Shown here: positions 35,401 through 48,900 of the stretch, in pieces
Layout of the letters: each line of letters begins with the position of its first letter
Numbering within the stretch: position 1 is the first letter of the stretch
Source: Davidsoniella eucalypti
Taxonomy: Eukaryota > Ascomycota > Sordariomycetes > Microascales > Ceratocystidaceae
Assembly: GCA_004009845.1 (NCBI GenBank)
Contig: RMBW01000010.1
Coordinates: forward strand, 1-64,000
Length of the DNA: 64,000 nt
Direction of reading: 5' to 3'
The notes under the pieces: generated by a model
Seen by the model: only the letters and a program-made list of their open reading frames with translations
What the model was told of the DNA's origin: nothing
The model's database searches: none
Made by a program: the position numbers and the translations under genes

Positions 35401-38400
35401 GCGATAATCAATATTTGGTTCTAGAGGCGAATAACACAGTGCAATCAGATCTCACAAGAAGAAATATGAAAAATTACAATGGCGGCGGTAAGAAATTTCC
35501 TAGCTCGCCAAACCAGTATGCATTATAGTCTCCAATTATAACTAATGTACGTCGAAGAAAATGAACATTTCTTGCTCACCGCCATCTTTATTTTGGATAA
35601 AACCCGATTACTTGGCCTCATATGAGTTATCATGAATAATGTGATGTTACCTTCGTTTCAAGGCGAGTTATCCGATAGAAAAATCAAGCGCTATTTTCAC
35701 AGTAGCTTATAAAGTAAGCATAAACAAACAAAGAAACAAAGAATAGGAGGTAATACTAATATATAAAAATGGTCAATAGATCTAGACAAGGCCATAACAT
35801 GTGAAGTTGATAGTTGTGCTTACATCTGCATCTTATATGTCCACCAAGAAAAAACAAGCCCCAACCCTGATATCATTCTCTGATTTCTATGAGGATTAGT
35901 CTTAAAAGGACTACAAAAAAAGAAATGGATAATTCTGTCTTAGTCTTTCTTCCCTTGGATTTGTGCTCAGAAAATTTGACAGGGAAAGGTGACTTTGACT
36001 TGATCGCGAATCGTAGGGTTCTAGATAGGGTTACCAGTGGGCAAGACTGAATATAATTTCTTCGTCTAACTCTGAATTGTATCTTGACTTCACACAATAC
36101 AAACAATCACCCAATTTTATGTTGAAAATCTCACCAAAGAAAAGAGAAAAAAATAAAGCAGTATTCAACGATTTGTACACAAAAGCGATGCCAATCTTCC
36201 CACCCAGTAAATGAGCAACACTCCAAAACCCCCTCGTTTTCCAATAGCATCCGTTGGGGGACTTCCTACTTGTTGCTTACTAGGCAGCACTCTATCATTA
36301 GTTGGTGGGGGATGCGATGGATGGATGGATCTGAATGTGTGACAACCATGTCTGTATTCTCGCTTGATATAGTCTGTTTCGCGTCGGGACAGCTCACCGC
36401 TTTTCTATCTAGTTGTATCTGTGAGTAGTCTTCCAGATGGGTGGCGAAGGTAAGTTGGGTATTGTCTATTTCTTTTCTTTTCTTTTTTTTTTTTAAATTA
36501 CTTCCGCGCATTATCATCTGGATCCTAATGTCTTAGTGCCATGATAATAGTGCTTACTTGGTATGTACAGGCTGGGGTTCCGCAGTGTCGATTTCCCTAA
36601 AGATACATACTTATGTAGCTCTACTTCTTTTCCTCAATGTACATGTACATGAATATACTATAGCATGCTATTTTACTGACAGTAGTACACACTGTATGCC
36701 CATCAACAACAGATGCGAGACTTGAGTGACTGGGAAACAGAACGCCATCGTGTGTTTAATGCATACATTCTCGGTGTGGCGGCAGATCTAGATCCTGTTT
36801 GTGACTAGTGCTGGGTGGCTTTGTCTGAGTCTTTGAGAAGTATTCGCTACTTCGTGACAAGAGGATATGACTCTTAGTTTCTTGTTTGGCAGATTGTACA
36901 TACAGGCAACTCATAACTATGTCATTGGCCATAGATAACTACTGGAGCAAGTGATATAGGGATATCGATACACACTTTTTTGTTTCAATCTCTATCTGTG
37001 AGGGGTCAATGACGAGAGGTATAGAAAAAGAAAACATGGATAAAGGTTACTACGACGATTGACAGTTGTAACAGCCCTTTAGAAAATACATCACGAGTTC
37101 TATTATATGATGCCATTTTGGCCCGAACGGGGAAAAGCGTATCAATAAAGCGAGAGACTAGAGCAAGTGAACGCCTGACCTCTGTTTATCTGTTCCATCC
37201 TATCTGATATACTTGCTGTCTTGAAGTACATCAACATGATACAGACAAGTGAAAGCGAGCACATGGGCGCAAATAGTCGGTTTACCAATGTCACCCTCTT
37301 CTTTTCAAGATCCCACGGCCGGACGAGGCGAGAGAGGGAGAGAAAAAGAGAACTAAAACTGGAGGGCTAAATGGCCAGAAGAAATATGTGATGTGACCCT
37401 CCATCATGGCGGGATTATGAGAGCACGACGCGTGTCTGATTCTGTTCTTTTTTTCCGTGCAATCCAATTTGTAGGTAGGAAATGACCAAGGGATAGGCAG
37501 AGTGGGATGGAAAGCAGAGAAAGACCCTACTCATAAAGACAATGTATTGCGCCTCTTTAGAGGAGGGTCACAAAGTACCGTGTGATCCCAGCCAGCGGCC
37601 GCGTTCCGGGGCCTCTTTTTTCGTCGTTATGATTTCGTTCTGAGGGAAGCTACCAAAGTGATTAACCATAGACTAGCTAGTCCGTTTATCATATGTGAAG
37701 TAAGGCTTCGTAACTATATAATCTAAGGAGTAGCAGCCAAGTTCCTATGAGAGTGGTGGCTAACATATATCGCCAATATTCAGTCTATTTTCTAGTTATA
37801 TACATGTATGGCCCATAGAAGTGATTTTTTACTCGGAAAGTAAATAAACAAAAGAAAAAAAGAAGTAAGCCTTGTAGAGACATAAAGAGTCGCTTTGGAG
37901 AAGCCGTGCGTCGTGAAATGCAAAAAGGAACATTAAGAGGAACAATCCGGGCCAGTGACATCCTTGTTGCCGGCAGGTCATGGGTCTTTCATAGCACTTA
38001 TACACGTTTTAAGTGCTCTATTTAGTAGTGCACTTCTAGTTGTACATACATCTAAGTTGTGCATGTGAAAGCTATTAGTGGTTAGTAACCCAACCCAAGT
38101 GCATATAAGGCATGGCATGTTTTTGTGTAAAGAAAGAACGGGCATCGCGATTGGATTTCTCAGGATCAAATAGCCATCCTTCTACATGTTATAAGCCGAG
38201 TAACAGGCGCATGCTTGCATATCAGAGCAAGATGTGAATACAACCATATGTAGTGATGGGCTAGCAAGATTGCCGGCTAATGCCCCATCCGTTAGAGACA
38301 GTTTGCTTATGGGTGCAGAAGAAGTACATACATATACACAACAATATTGCATAAGGGCTATACAGACAAAGAAAAGAGTTGGCTAGCCTCTGAGCACACG

Positions 38401-39910
38401 AAGGATACAAGCACAAGCTGTTACTGTAGCAAACAGCCGCGGCAAAGGGAACTTTGTTGCGTTACGCTTAACACCTCGAGAAATAATGTTCAGACCCTTT
38501 ACCACATCGTTGCTAGTGGTATCTTTCGGAAGATCATACAATCCAACGCAAGAAAACGCACCCCCATTAACGGAAGAGAAGGGCGAGGAAGCATTGCATC
38601 TATCAAGTATCCTTTTTGCAGTCGGCGGATGGGCACAGAATGTGCATGAGGCGGAGATGGAGGAGGAGAGGATTAGCCGTGGCTGCTTCACTGGAGCTCT
38701 TGGTGTTATCTTAGAACAAGTACTATAGTTATAGCAGTGGTTCCCTTACTTCCCTTCTTCTCTTTTCTTGTTCCTTGCGTTGGCCAACGACATTGGCTTC
38801 TACATATACTTTCCCTGTGGTCTTTCATGCTGGGACATGCCTCTACCATCTCGTCCATAGCAAAAGCCACCAGAACTATATGAAAAGGCTGAGATTGGCC
38901 GAGCAATCGTTCTCAAGGACGCTTAATTTGGCAGCTTGTGTTCTGCTTTTATTACCTGTCAGTCAATCCGCGCTGGGATCTTCAGCTTATATCACTAGTT
39001 TATCAATGCTACATGAGAAAAAAAAAGAACAACTTCTTCTTTGCCGGGATTGTGCTTGAAGGCCAAAGTCAAGCATAAGAAGAAAAAATCCTCTTTTTCT
39101 TCTCTTCTTGAACTTGAGACTGCTTCCGTCTTTTTTGTCTATCTCGACTTGTCCAAATACTTTTCTCTGGTCAAGCATCAACTCGCCACACAACTAATCA
39201 CAGGCGTAAAGGGTGCGTCTGCCGTGTCTCTTTTCCTTTCTTTTTTTCTGCGTGTCTTGCCTCTTGCGTGAACAAGACGCTCGACCGTCTATTCCAGGCT
39301 TACGCTCTTTGTTGTTTTCCTGTCTTGTCAGCTTAAAAAATATCGAAACCAAAGCCAAACAACAACTCGCGACCGAAACTACAGACTCGACAACCACACA
39401 AACACATATTACACGAAATTCAACTATAACTGTGTAGCTTTTCCGGTTCCTATACTTCGGATAATTATCTGGTTCTTCAATTGCACCTACTTGTCTGCTT
39501 AAAGATTAAAAACCCAGAGTTTTCCAACCTGTGTCAAAACTATCGCCCAATCGGTTTTTTTTTAAATCTTTCGTTTCTTTATCGATAACCCAATACCAAC
39601 CCTTGATCGAGCAATTACTAGTAAATCGCCCTCGACGACAAACAATCCCATTCATAGACCCAAGAGCTTTAGTTCTCCAACTATTAGAGCCGCCATCAGC
39701 ATTGTTCACCACCTCTAGCTCGATCTGTGTTGTTTTCCCGATTAGGAGCTTTCAACGACACTTCTTTCGAACGCTACTCCACCCATTCTCAGCACCGGCA
39801 TCGTCAACTCTTAGCCTCAGCTTTGGCTTCATCGACCGCTCACTCCATGATTCTGCCGTCTATTCACCAATGCTACGTAGCCAGATTTCCTCTGTCTTTC
39901 ACCCGTCATA
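32427..39910. other. 7.5-kb gene-poor tract
   Basis: No recognisable gene except a weak small spliced candidate at 33036-33392 (minus). The rest is A+T-rich with dispersed TACAT/ATGTA words. A short GATG microsatellite lies at about 36307-36326. The last kilobase (about 39050-39910) is C/A- and pyrimidine-rich and probably forms the promoter and leader of the giant gene starting at 39911. Absence of genes was judged by eye. Confidence 0.5.
33036..33392 (-). CDS. Candidate small membrane protein, possibly spliced
   Basis: The ATG at 33392 opens MPELSSRPSFGSSMLL. A 48-bp stretch (33296-33343) looks like a textbook fungal intron: donor GTAAGT, TTTAAC branch-like site, pyrimidine tract, acceptor TCTAG. 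Splicing it joins S to LTIWIIGLCAGICI, a hydrophobic helix, then SSQDEDNYVFGYYG; the total is 102 residues in 33344-33392 plus 33036-33295. The intron is a multiple of three without stops, so the unspliced frame is also open. A second possible donor (GTAAGC) lies at about 33211, so the 3' part may differ. I do not recognise the protein, and chance cannot be excluded. Confidence 0.3.
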   Translation of the reverse strand: MPELSSRPSFGSSMLLCKYTCILLPLTAFCGLALTIWIIGLCAGICISSQDEDNYVFGYYGKPAFATPLKIKREKKDGLTCFLFWLFTDDWAGRIRPLTCLFWGALKPTLTSKNIGKA

Positions 39911-42900
39911 ATGGCCACGACCGAAGTTCTTGTCCCCAACGCTGGGTGGGCGAGCACTCCAAACTCCCATCAAAATACCGACAATTGGGTTGACTGCGTT
40001 TCTGGTAGAAAAAGCTGCCAGCAAGACAATACTGCTGGTCTTGAAACTCGCCTGCATCTCATTGCTCGATTTTGGATGCATCTTCAGGTAAGTCTTCCTT
40101 TAATGGCTACTGCCAATCACAGTCTGATATTTCCCCTCTGTCTTTGTCTCCCTTTTCCTTGTTTGCTACCAATCAATTATGTGAGCATTTGTACTATTAG
40201 TAGTACTTGCGTGATGAGCCAATTCTTGTTTTCCAGTCCGATTGCAATTTGGTTGTTTTGTTATGAATTACATGCAATAGATATTGCAACTTCTTACAGC
40301 TCCCGCAAGTACATATTCGCTGTACTTTGATCACTTGTTAGTTGAGCAGCGTATTTAGAGACCCCCTTCCTCAAACCCTCAAACCCTCAAACCCTCAAAC
40401 CCTCAAACCCTCAAACCCTCAAACCCTCAAACCCTCAAACCCTCAAACCCTCAAACCCTCAAACCCTCAAACCCTCAAACCCTCAAACCCTCAAACCCTC
40501 AAAAACTCTTAAACCCTATCACCAGCACGGTTGCAATCTTCTTCAGCTGCAGAGGCCATTTATCCTAATTTGGATTTTGGTACCGCCCTTTTTTCCCGGC
40601 TTTTTATTTTATTTTGTTTTATATTTTCTTGATGTCTGTCTGCAGGACCTCTGCAGGACCTGTGCAGCCAGCTGGAAATTCCCAATCGTGGATTTGGGAC
40701 GATTGAAGAGCCGGCTTCACTGCATTTACTGCATCAGAACTTTCAAATGACCTGCAGTATGCAATGTGCATGATATGCCTACAGGACCTACGACGGCATT
40801 GGCTTGAGGTGATATGGCTGTGATCATCACCATAACCAATCATAGCTTTTCTGCATTATGTGCTTAGTTTTGTGGGTGCATGTATACGTACTACTGTGGT
40901 CCTGTATGCTGTGGTCAAGTGACCCCTTCACATCAACTCATTGCAGCCTCTGCCAACAGTATGTATCTTCAATCTTCCCGGGCTCCTCTTACATATATCG
41001 TTAGTACGGTAGCTTTCTTTGCCCCTCCTACATCTCAGCGAATGCCTCACCGCTTTCTGGTTGATTGACTAGTGTTGAACACACGCTGTCGGAACTGGCA
41101 TGTAAGTATATGCAGACGACCTGCAGCAGCACTAAGAGAGTTTCTACACAATCTAGTGATATAAGGGTTGGGTAGATTTCTACTGGCACAATTGCTGCAG
41201 TCTTCTCTCTTTACTTCATGCCGATTCGATGGCGAATGCAGAGTAAGCTGACTATGATAAGTGAGTGCGCTCTGAGTCCCCCCCAGCGTTGTATTGAGGA
41301 TCCTTCGACGGAGCCCTGCTGCCCTGGTTCCCATTGTATTGCTTGGTGAAGGACAACAGGGTACTAAATGGCGCTCATTGTTCTCTGGCTTTCTCTGCTT
41401 TGCTCTTTGTCATTCCCTTTGTCGGCGCATTGTCTTGACGGCATTGAAATTGTGCGTTTAGTCGTAGAAGAAGCCCAGAAAAGGGCTAAGGACGTGACGA
41501 TGTTGTGCGAAACAGGTGGATCGATGAGCGAAGATGAAGCTGCGGTGGGCGTGCTAGCAACTGCCCAAAGCAGACACGCATCACCAAACCACCCACACCA
41601 TAACTTTGAAAGCTAAAGTTAAAGCGCCACATGAGTGCCAACTCGAAAAGAGGGAAGAGCACGCTCGTAGGCGAAATTTAGATTCCTGCAGTGTTTATAA
41701 TTTTCATCAGAGCTATTGCAACTGCTATGATCGATTCAATCGCTTTTGGCGTACATGCCTTCATTGTCGTTTTTTTGCACGTCGTTTGATGGTTCAGTGA
41801 TCGTCCAATGGCTCAGCAAAGCCTGTAAATACCCCGGTTCTTCAAGCACCCCATCGTGGCTTGATTTGTCGGCCGTTGTCGCGTTCATTTTCGCCCACTT
41901 TCTCCAATTCAACAATCCAATTCAACATACAAAGCCTAGGAACCCAGACCAGGCCAATCGCAGGTTGAAGACTGGTCCAGGGTCCCTCCCCATTTCCTTA
42001 ATTAAAGGCATCCGTTCCTTGCCGGCCCTTGTCCCTCCAAGCCCTCTTTGGGGCATTCTGAAGCGTGGCCTGCAAATCAGTCAGTCAAATCAAAATCACA
42101 GTCACTCGATAGTAGCACCCATAGTAGCATAGCACTCACAACTGAACTACGGCAAGAGCTCAAGTACAGACAATAAAGACAGACAAAGAGGGAAGAAGAG
42201 GGCCGAGCAACCAATGTACGCCAAAGATAACACAGCACGCATAATTCTTACTGCTAAATTGTGTAATTGTCTTCTGCGCTCGTTCATGAAGCCACTGAAG
42301 CCCTTGCCTGTCTGGCCTTACTGTGCATCACCTCGTGCACATCTTTTTCCTTGTTTATTATTTTCTTTCCTGCATTTCCTGCATTACAGCCCCTGCAAGC
42401 TCTTTGCACTTATTCATTAGTGATTCATCAATCTGCCCACACCACGCCTGGCTTCTATACACTATACTACAGATATACTACAGCCATTCTTGCCATATCT
42501 CCGACTCACTCGCTGCATAACTGTCATTCTCGCCTTGGCCCGTTCACCCATCGCATTGTGTTATTATTATCCTTATCCTGCATTGTCACTCTACTCGACT
42601 CTACACCTCATAATTAGCCGTGGCTTGTTGTCTCATTCTGTTTTCTCTCTCGATTGCTCGCCTCTAGAACCATCCTGCGCCTGCGCCGTCGCCTGTAACC
42701 ACAGCCCACCATAACAATAATTTGTACGCTCGATCCGCATCCTCTGCAGCTGCAGCTCGCTTTCTCTGTGTTTCGGAGTCTTCACCACCACATCTGCACG
42801 CGACCACTGTTTCCGCCGCTGTTACCACAGCTATTACGACCACCGTTACGACCACGACCACGACAACCGCCGTTGCTTTTTATGCAGCTGCTGCATTGAT

Positions 42901-45900
42901 ACCGCCGTATCAACCGCACCCTATAACTACACAGTCAACCTGCGCCGCGCCGTGCCTAGGCCCATCCGCCGCTGCCAACACCCTCCTACTGCAAACTGTT
43001 ACAGCTACTTCCGATCTTCACATCCGAGTTCCACAGGCCTGGCTTCCGGCTGACCCGCATCGCAGCTACCGTACTGCCGCATATCAACCTCATACGCTTC
43101 TGCCACCTTGTCAACAGCTGCCGAAGCGACGAGAACCCTCGCATCCACAGGCGCATTACCCATTACAGCACCACCAGGACCCGCCAACTCTCAACAACCC
43201 CCACCACGTCGACCGCATCATTATCGACTGGTGCTACTTAGCTAACATTCGCGATCGCGCCAAGAAGAGGCCAAAGAAGCAGCAACAAAAACAGCAACCA
43301 GCTCCTCCACCGCCGCCGCCTCCCCCCCCGGCGTCTAACGAGGATAACAACTCTAACAATAACGACAGCACCTCTGGACAATACCCTAACTCCTCTGATA
43401 AAGATAAGGACGACAACAACAACAACAAGAACAACACAGGCGACGCTGATTCTTCCAAAGACACTGACGACACTACCGAGACCCAGAAGAAGGTCGACCA
43501 GGCCTCCCAGCGCACCGCTGACGAACAGTCTGGGAATCTCGATCTTAACTCATCGTCTGACCGGGGTCTCTCCAGTTCTGGAAAGACTTCACCCCGGCCG
43601 CCAGATCCCGATCCGAAACATTTGCAGACCGCTGGCGCATCCGAGAAAGCAAAATCTACGACTAAAGACTCCCTTAGCACCAGCTCCCCAAAGCAGAAAA
43701 AAGATAGCAAGAGTAGCCTACAGGCTACGGCCTCCGAATCTCTAGCAACCGCCGATCCGAAGAACATGAACGACAATTTCTGGAATTCTTTAAGCAACAA
43801 TAAGAAACCAATAGGTACGTTATAATTCACAACTCAACAACACTCCAACCCCACCATCACATCCGTATATATGCACATTTGTAATATATGATACTAGGCT
43901 GATTTTACACATGGGATCTCGATGCATGTCTGGATATATGGATGTTCAAGACCCCACTATATCATGCTACCAACCACCAATTCCTGCATCCTAAAAAGCC
44001 TTGAAGCCTGTCTGAATCTTGCTTGTACTATTGCACCTGAACAAACCTTGAAACCATTCCAATCCTACTAGAAGAAATACCGCTACCACGCTGTTTGACA
44101 ACCATACTTAGCACTTATTGCCGGTGCTTCTATTACTATTATTACTTGTGCTCGTCTACTTTTTTTCTTTTTTTTTTTTCTATTTCTTTTTGGTCATTTT
44201 TTTCCCATTTCAATTTTTTCCCGTGGCTATTTTATGTTATATTTTATTATTCCTCCAGCAGACACTACATAGAACAACCACACAGCAACTAACACTCATT
44301 GCTGAACCTTTTTTAGCACCTTCCGCTCAACAAAATACAAACCGGGGATCTCTTGCGACTGATCAATATAATAGCCCTACTTTCAACACCTTGGATCTCG
44401 ACTCTACTCAAGAGCAGAACATCTGGGCCGACACCTCTACATCCGCCGTCCCGGCCCTCCCCGCCTCTGCATCGCAAGAGCTTTGGTCTTTAAATATCGA
44501 ACCAACTTTCACTGGTGGTAGCGCTGCACCAAACCACGACTCTAGGGCCGAATCGGCCTCCAAAAACGCAAAGACATGCGCTGCAGACTTCGAGCAGTCG
44601 TCTAGTTTAGCACCAAAACCCGTGCCTGTGCCTGCGCCATCACCTACAACCGCATCACACGAAGAGGAACCCTCATCTTGGGCCTTTCTCTCTAAACTTA
44701 GGCCTAAGAAGACCCCGGTTTTCGAAGATCACCACGGAGCTACCTCTTCACCTTCCGAGTCATCGAGACAAGAGCCAGAGTTATCCTCTTCATATAACAC
44801 CAAGGTCTCTATAGAAGAAGCTCGCCACGCAACCGCACCTACTACCACGATGGCGAATAGACAAGACGAATTCGATGCTTGGGGTAATAGAAAGAAGAAG
44901 GACGAACCCTCATGGGGTTGGGGCCAGAAGGAAGAACCAAAAGAGGAAGAGAGCTCTGGTGGTTTCTTTTCCTGGGGTCTGGGTGGGAAAAAGAAAAAGA
45001 AAGGCAAGTTATGTCCATGCCCATGCCTATCCCCACCACAACGACCACAAAACTTGAATCAACACCAAGATGACATGCTTGTATGTAGTCCAATAATTGC
45101 TAACTATTAGCGGCTGGCTGTTACAGACCCAGAGCCTACCCAGAACTCAATACCAGTCCAACAACAACCATCGCCACCACCAGCCGCCGAACCAATAGCC
45201 TGGAGCCCTGAGCTAGAGCAGCAGCAAATCATGATGGATATTGCCAACGAGGAGGCCGAACTCGCTGATTTGGCTGTGAAAGTCGCCAAGAAGGCTCTTC
45301 GACCAAAGGACCAAGAACGCTTCGATTTTCTCAGAAAGAAGGCATCAAGGCGAGCTAAAGAGAAGGCGAAACAAGAGGCAGCCATTTCCGCCGAAGCAGA
45401 CAAAGTCGTCGAAGAAAAGCGTAAAAAGCAAGAAGAGGCCGACCAAGACGCCGAATTGAAGCAACTCCGAGAGCGAAACAGCCGTAAAAAGCTCAAGGGT
45501 ACCGATCTTGCTCGTTTCAATCACCTTTTAGATGTGATAAGCAAGCGCGAAGAAACCAAGCAGCTTGAGGTATCTATGCAAGACCACGAAAGCAAGAAGC
45601 TGGAAGCTGAAATTGCTGTTGCTGATGCTGCCAACGACCAAATGAGCCCAGAGGAATCTGAGATTGCTAAAGAGGATAGTGAACTTGCTCAGCTGGAGGC
45701 TAAGAAGCAAAGCTCAAGGAAAATTGTTCTGAGAGGTCCCGATCTCATACGCTACAATGAACTTTCTGCAAGGTCTTCTCAACGTGAAGCTGAAAAGTTG
45801 ATGAAAGCCCAGGCCGAGGCCCGCCGAATAGCCATGGAAGAAGAGGAGCGTCGTGAGGAGGAGGAAGAGCGCCGGCAGATCGAAGAAAAACGACGACAGT

Positions 45901-48900
45901 TCGAAATTGCTGAACAGAAGGCCCTTCGCAAAGATCAAGCGGAATTCGCTACGCTTGAGCGGCGTAAAACCATGCGCGGCGGTCGTTTCAAACCCGACGA
46001 GCAGGAAAAATATACCGAACTGAAAAACAGGATACAACAGCGCCTAGCAACCCAAGAAGCTTTGGAGATGGAACGCAAGATGAAGCAGGAAAAAGAAGCT
46101 GAGCGGGAACGGAAACGAATAGAAGCCGAGAAACTCGCAAATGAACCGGCGGAACCACCAGCACCTGATCCTGTTACAGAGCCTGAATCTGAGCCCATCA
46201 CCGAGTCTGAACCTGATCCTGTCACCGATACCGAACCACCTTCCGAAATTGAATCATCTGTCCCCGATGCGCCAACTGAGGATGAAGAAGACGTTGCTGC
46301 TGCCGAAGATCGCGAGCTCGCCAACCTCAAGACACGGATGATTCGCAACCAATTGTACCCGACAGATCGCTTGCGCTTCAATGCTCTACAAATGCGCGTT
46401 GCCAATCGTGCGGCAAAAGCTGAAGAAGCACAGAAGAAAGCCGACGAGGAGGAGCGCCTGCGACTTGAGGCCGAAGAAGAGCAAAAGGAGGTTGCAGAGC
46501 TTGCGGCTCTCGAGGTGCGCAGGAACCGGCTCAAGAAGGGCCTCATTACAATGGATCAATTACGCTATGATGCCCTTAAGCGTAATGCTGCAAAACGTGA
46601 AAAGGATCGTCAAGAGCGTGAAGAATCGTCTTCAGCAGCATCCACATCCGCAAGCTCGGTCAACGCAAGCTCTGTAGATGCCGACGTCGAGTCTGAGGTC
46701 GACCCTAACGAAGGTGATAATGACACCGTCGTCATGGCCAACGATGAACCCGATGCTCTAGTTGATACAACCTCCACCCCTTCTGCCCCCCCTGCCCAAA
46801 GCCCCGACGAGCCCGAAGAAGACCCCGAAGTTGTTGCGGCCGAGGAAAAAGAGCTTGAGAAACTTGAGAAGGAGCGCAGTGTACGTTGGCGCCTGAAGTC
46901 TAACACCGCTTCTACTGAGCGCTACGAATTATTGAAGAATAAAGTTGCTCAGCGCGCAGAGCGTCTTGCTGCAAAAAAGGCAGCCGCTGAAGCTCAAGCT
47001 GCCGCTGAAGCTGAAGCTAAGGCCAAGGCCGAAGCTGAGGCTGCTGTTGCAGCAGCTGAAGCAAAGATTGCTACGGACGAAGAAGCTGAACTAGCCGATT
47101 TGACCGCCCAAGGACGCTCTAAAACGCTCAAGGGTACCAAGCTCTCACGATTCAACATACTTTCCGCGAAAGTTTCTAAGCGCAAGGAAGCCGCTAAATT
47201 GGCCGCACGTGAAGCCGCTGAAGCTGCTGCCGCCGCCGCGTCTCCAGAGATAGAGAACCCCTTCGCCGCCGAGGAAGCCGAACTTACAGCTTTGGAGAAG
47301 AAGCATGCCTCACGTAAACTCCGTGGCCCCGAATTGGACCGCTTCAATAAACTCCGCGTTCAAATCCAAGCACGTCGCGAAGAAGAGGCCGCACGGAAAC
47401 AAGCAGAGGTTGATGCCTTAATGGCTGAAGCCGAAGCTCGAATGCGGGCCGCCCAGATCGCTGCCGATGAGGACGAGTTGCAAGTTTTGCAGAGCAGGGT
47501 TGATCGACGCATCAAGCTCCGTGGGGAAGAATTGGTTCGATACCAAGAACTCAGACGAGAAGCAAAGAAGCGCCATGTGGAGGCAGAAGCCAAAGCCGCC
47601 GAGGAAGAGCGTCTCAAACAAGAAGCAGAAGAGGCTGCAGCTAAAGCCGAGGCCATCGGAAAGGCTCAAGCTGAAGCCCAGAAGCTTGCTGCCGAAGATG
47701 CTGAGTTGGCAAAGCTTGAGTCAAAGACACGTAGCAAGGTTCGGTTGTCAACGAACGAATCTAAACGCTACGAAGAGCTACGAAAGAAGGCCGCCCAAAG
47801 AAAGGCTGAAGAAGAAGCCCAGGCCAAGGCCGATGCGGAAGCTGCCGCCGAGCTTGCCGAGCTTGCCGAGCTTGCCGAACTTCGCGACCTTGAGGACAGG
47901 GTTATGCTCAAGATGAAGCTGCAGATACCTGAACTCAAGCGTCTCGAGGAACTCCGCTCTAGAGACAAGCAGCGCCAAGAGAACGCTAAGATCAAAGCTG
48001 CCGAAGAAGCTCGCCTTGCTGAGGAAGCTGAAGCCGCCGAAAAGGCACGCCTAGAGGCCAAGGAAGCAGCTGTAGCAGAAGCCGCTAAGGAAGCCGAAGC
48101 TGCAGCTATTGCCGCCGAGAAGCAAGAGTTTATGAAATTACACGACCAAGTCAAGATGCGTCGTCCTATGTCACCTAGCTCTACTAGTCGTTACCAAGAA
48201 CTCAAGGCCCGAGCCGAAAAGCGTCGTGCTGATGCCATTGCTGCTAAGAATGCCGAGGAGAAAGCAGTCCGTGAAGCTGAAGAAGCTGAAGAAGCTGCTG
48301 CCGAAGCCGAACGTGTTCGCATCGAAGAAGAGGAAGCGGCTACTGCTGCTGCCGCTGCTGCTGCCGCCGAAGCCGAAGCCGAAGCACTTGCGAATAAAGT
48401 TGCCAAGGAAGAGAGCGATCTTGCATTGTTTGAGCGCAAGCTCGCAGACAAGCGTCGCCTTAAAGGTACGGACTTGGATCGTTACAATGTGCTCAAATCG
48501 AATGCCGAGGCACGTGCCGCCGCCGCCGCTGCTGCTGCCGAAGTAGCAGAAGCCGAGAATCAACCACCCTCAGATGGAAATGCTGATGGCAATGCGGATG
48601 GCGCTGATGCCCCTCAAGACGACAAAGAAGAAGAGTATGGCTCTGAAGACGAGCTTGAGGGCCTTGATGATGCTGCAGTGAAAAAAATTCAGGCTGAGAG
48701 GATGGAGTTAAAACGCCTTCAGGACAAACTCGTCTCAGCTGGCTCTCTTGGTACGAGAAGGGCAGCACGCTACAAGGATCTTACAGCTCGGGCTGCGGAA
48801 CGCGCCGAGCATGCCGCCGCTCGTAGGGCTGCTAGGAAGGCTGCTGCCGCCGCCGCCGCAGGAGCAGAAGCTGAGAACGACGATGAAGACGAAGATTTCG

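Larger units (their letters stand above)
40088..43168 (+). other. Proposed 3.1-kb first intron of the giant gene
   Basis: Bounded by CAG|GTAAGT at 40087/40088 and CATTACAG at 43168, both phase 0. It contains an 8-bp telomere-like array, a CTGCAG-rich segment (about 40540-41200) and an 82-codon frame at 41368-41616 with a signal-peptide-like start. A closer acceptor (GTTTTCCAG at about 40237) would give a short 68-residue product ending SDCNLVVLL, so alternative processing is possible. Confidence 0.4.

Noticed and set aside
42719..43168. Thr/Ala/Pro-rich open frame upstream of the second exon of the giant gene
   Set aside because: It has no ATG, almost no charged residues and a simple TTT/ACC composition. 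It is treated as intron or leader, although it is in frame.
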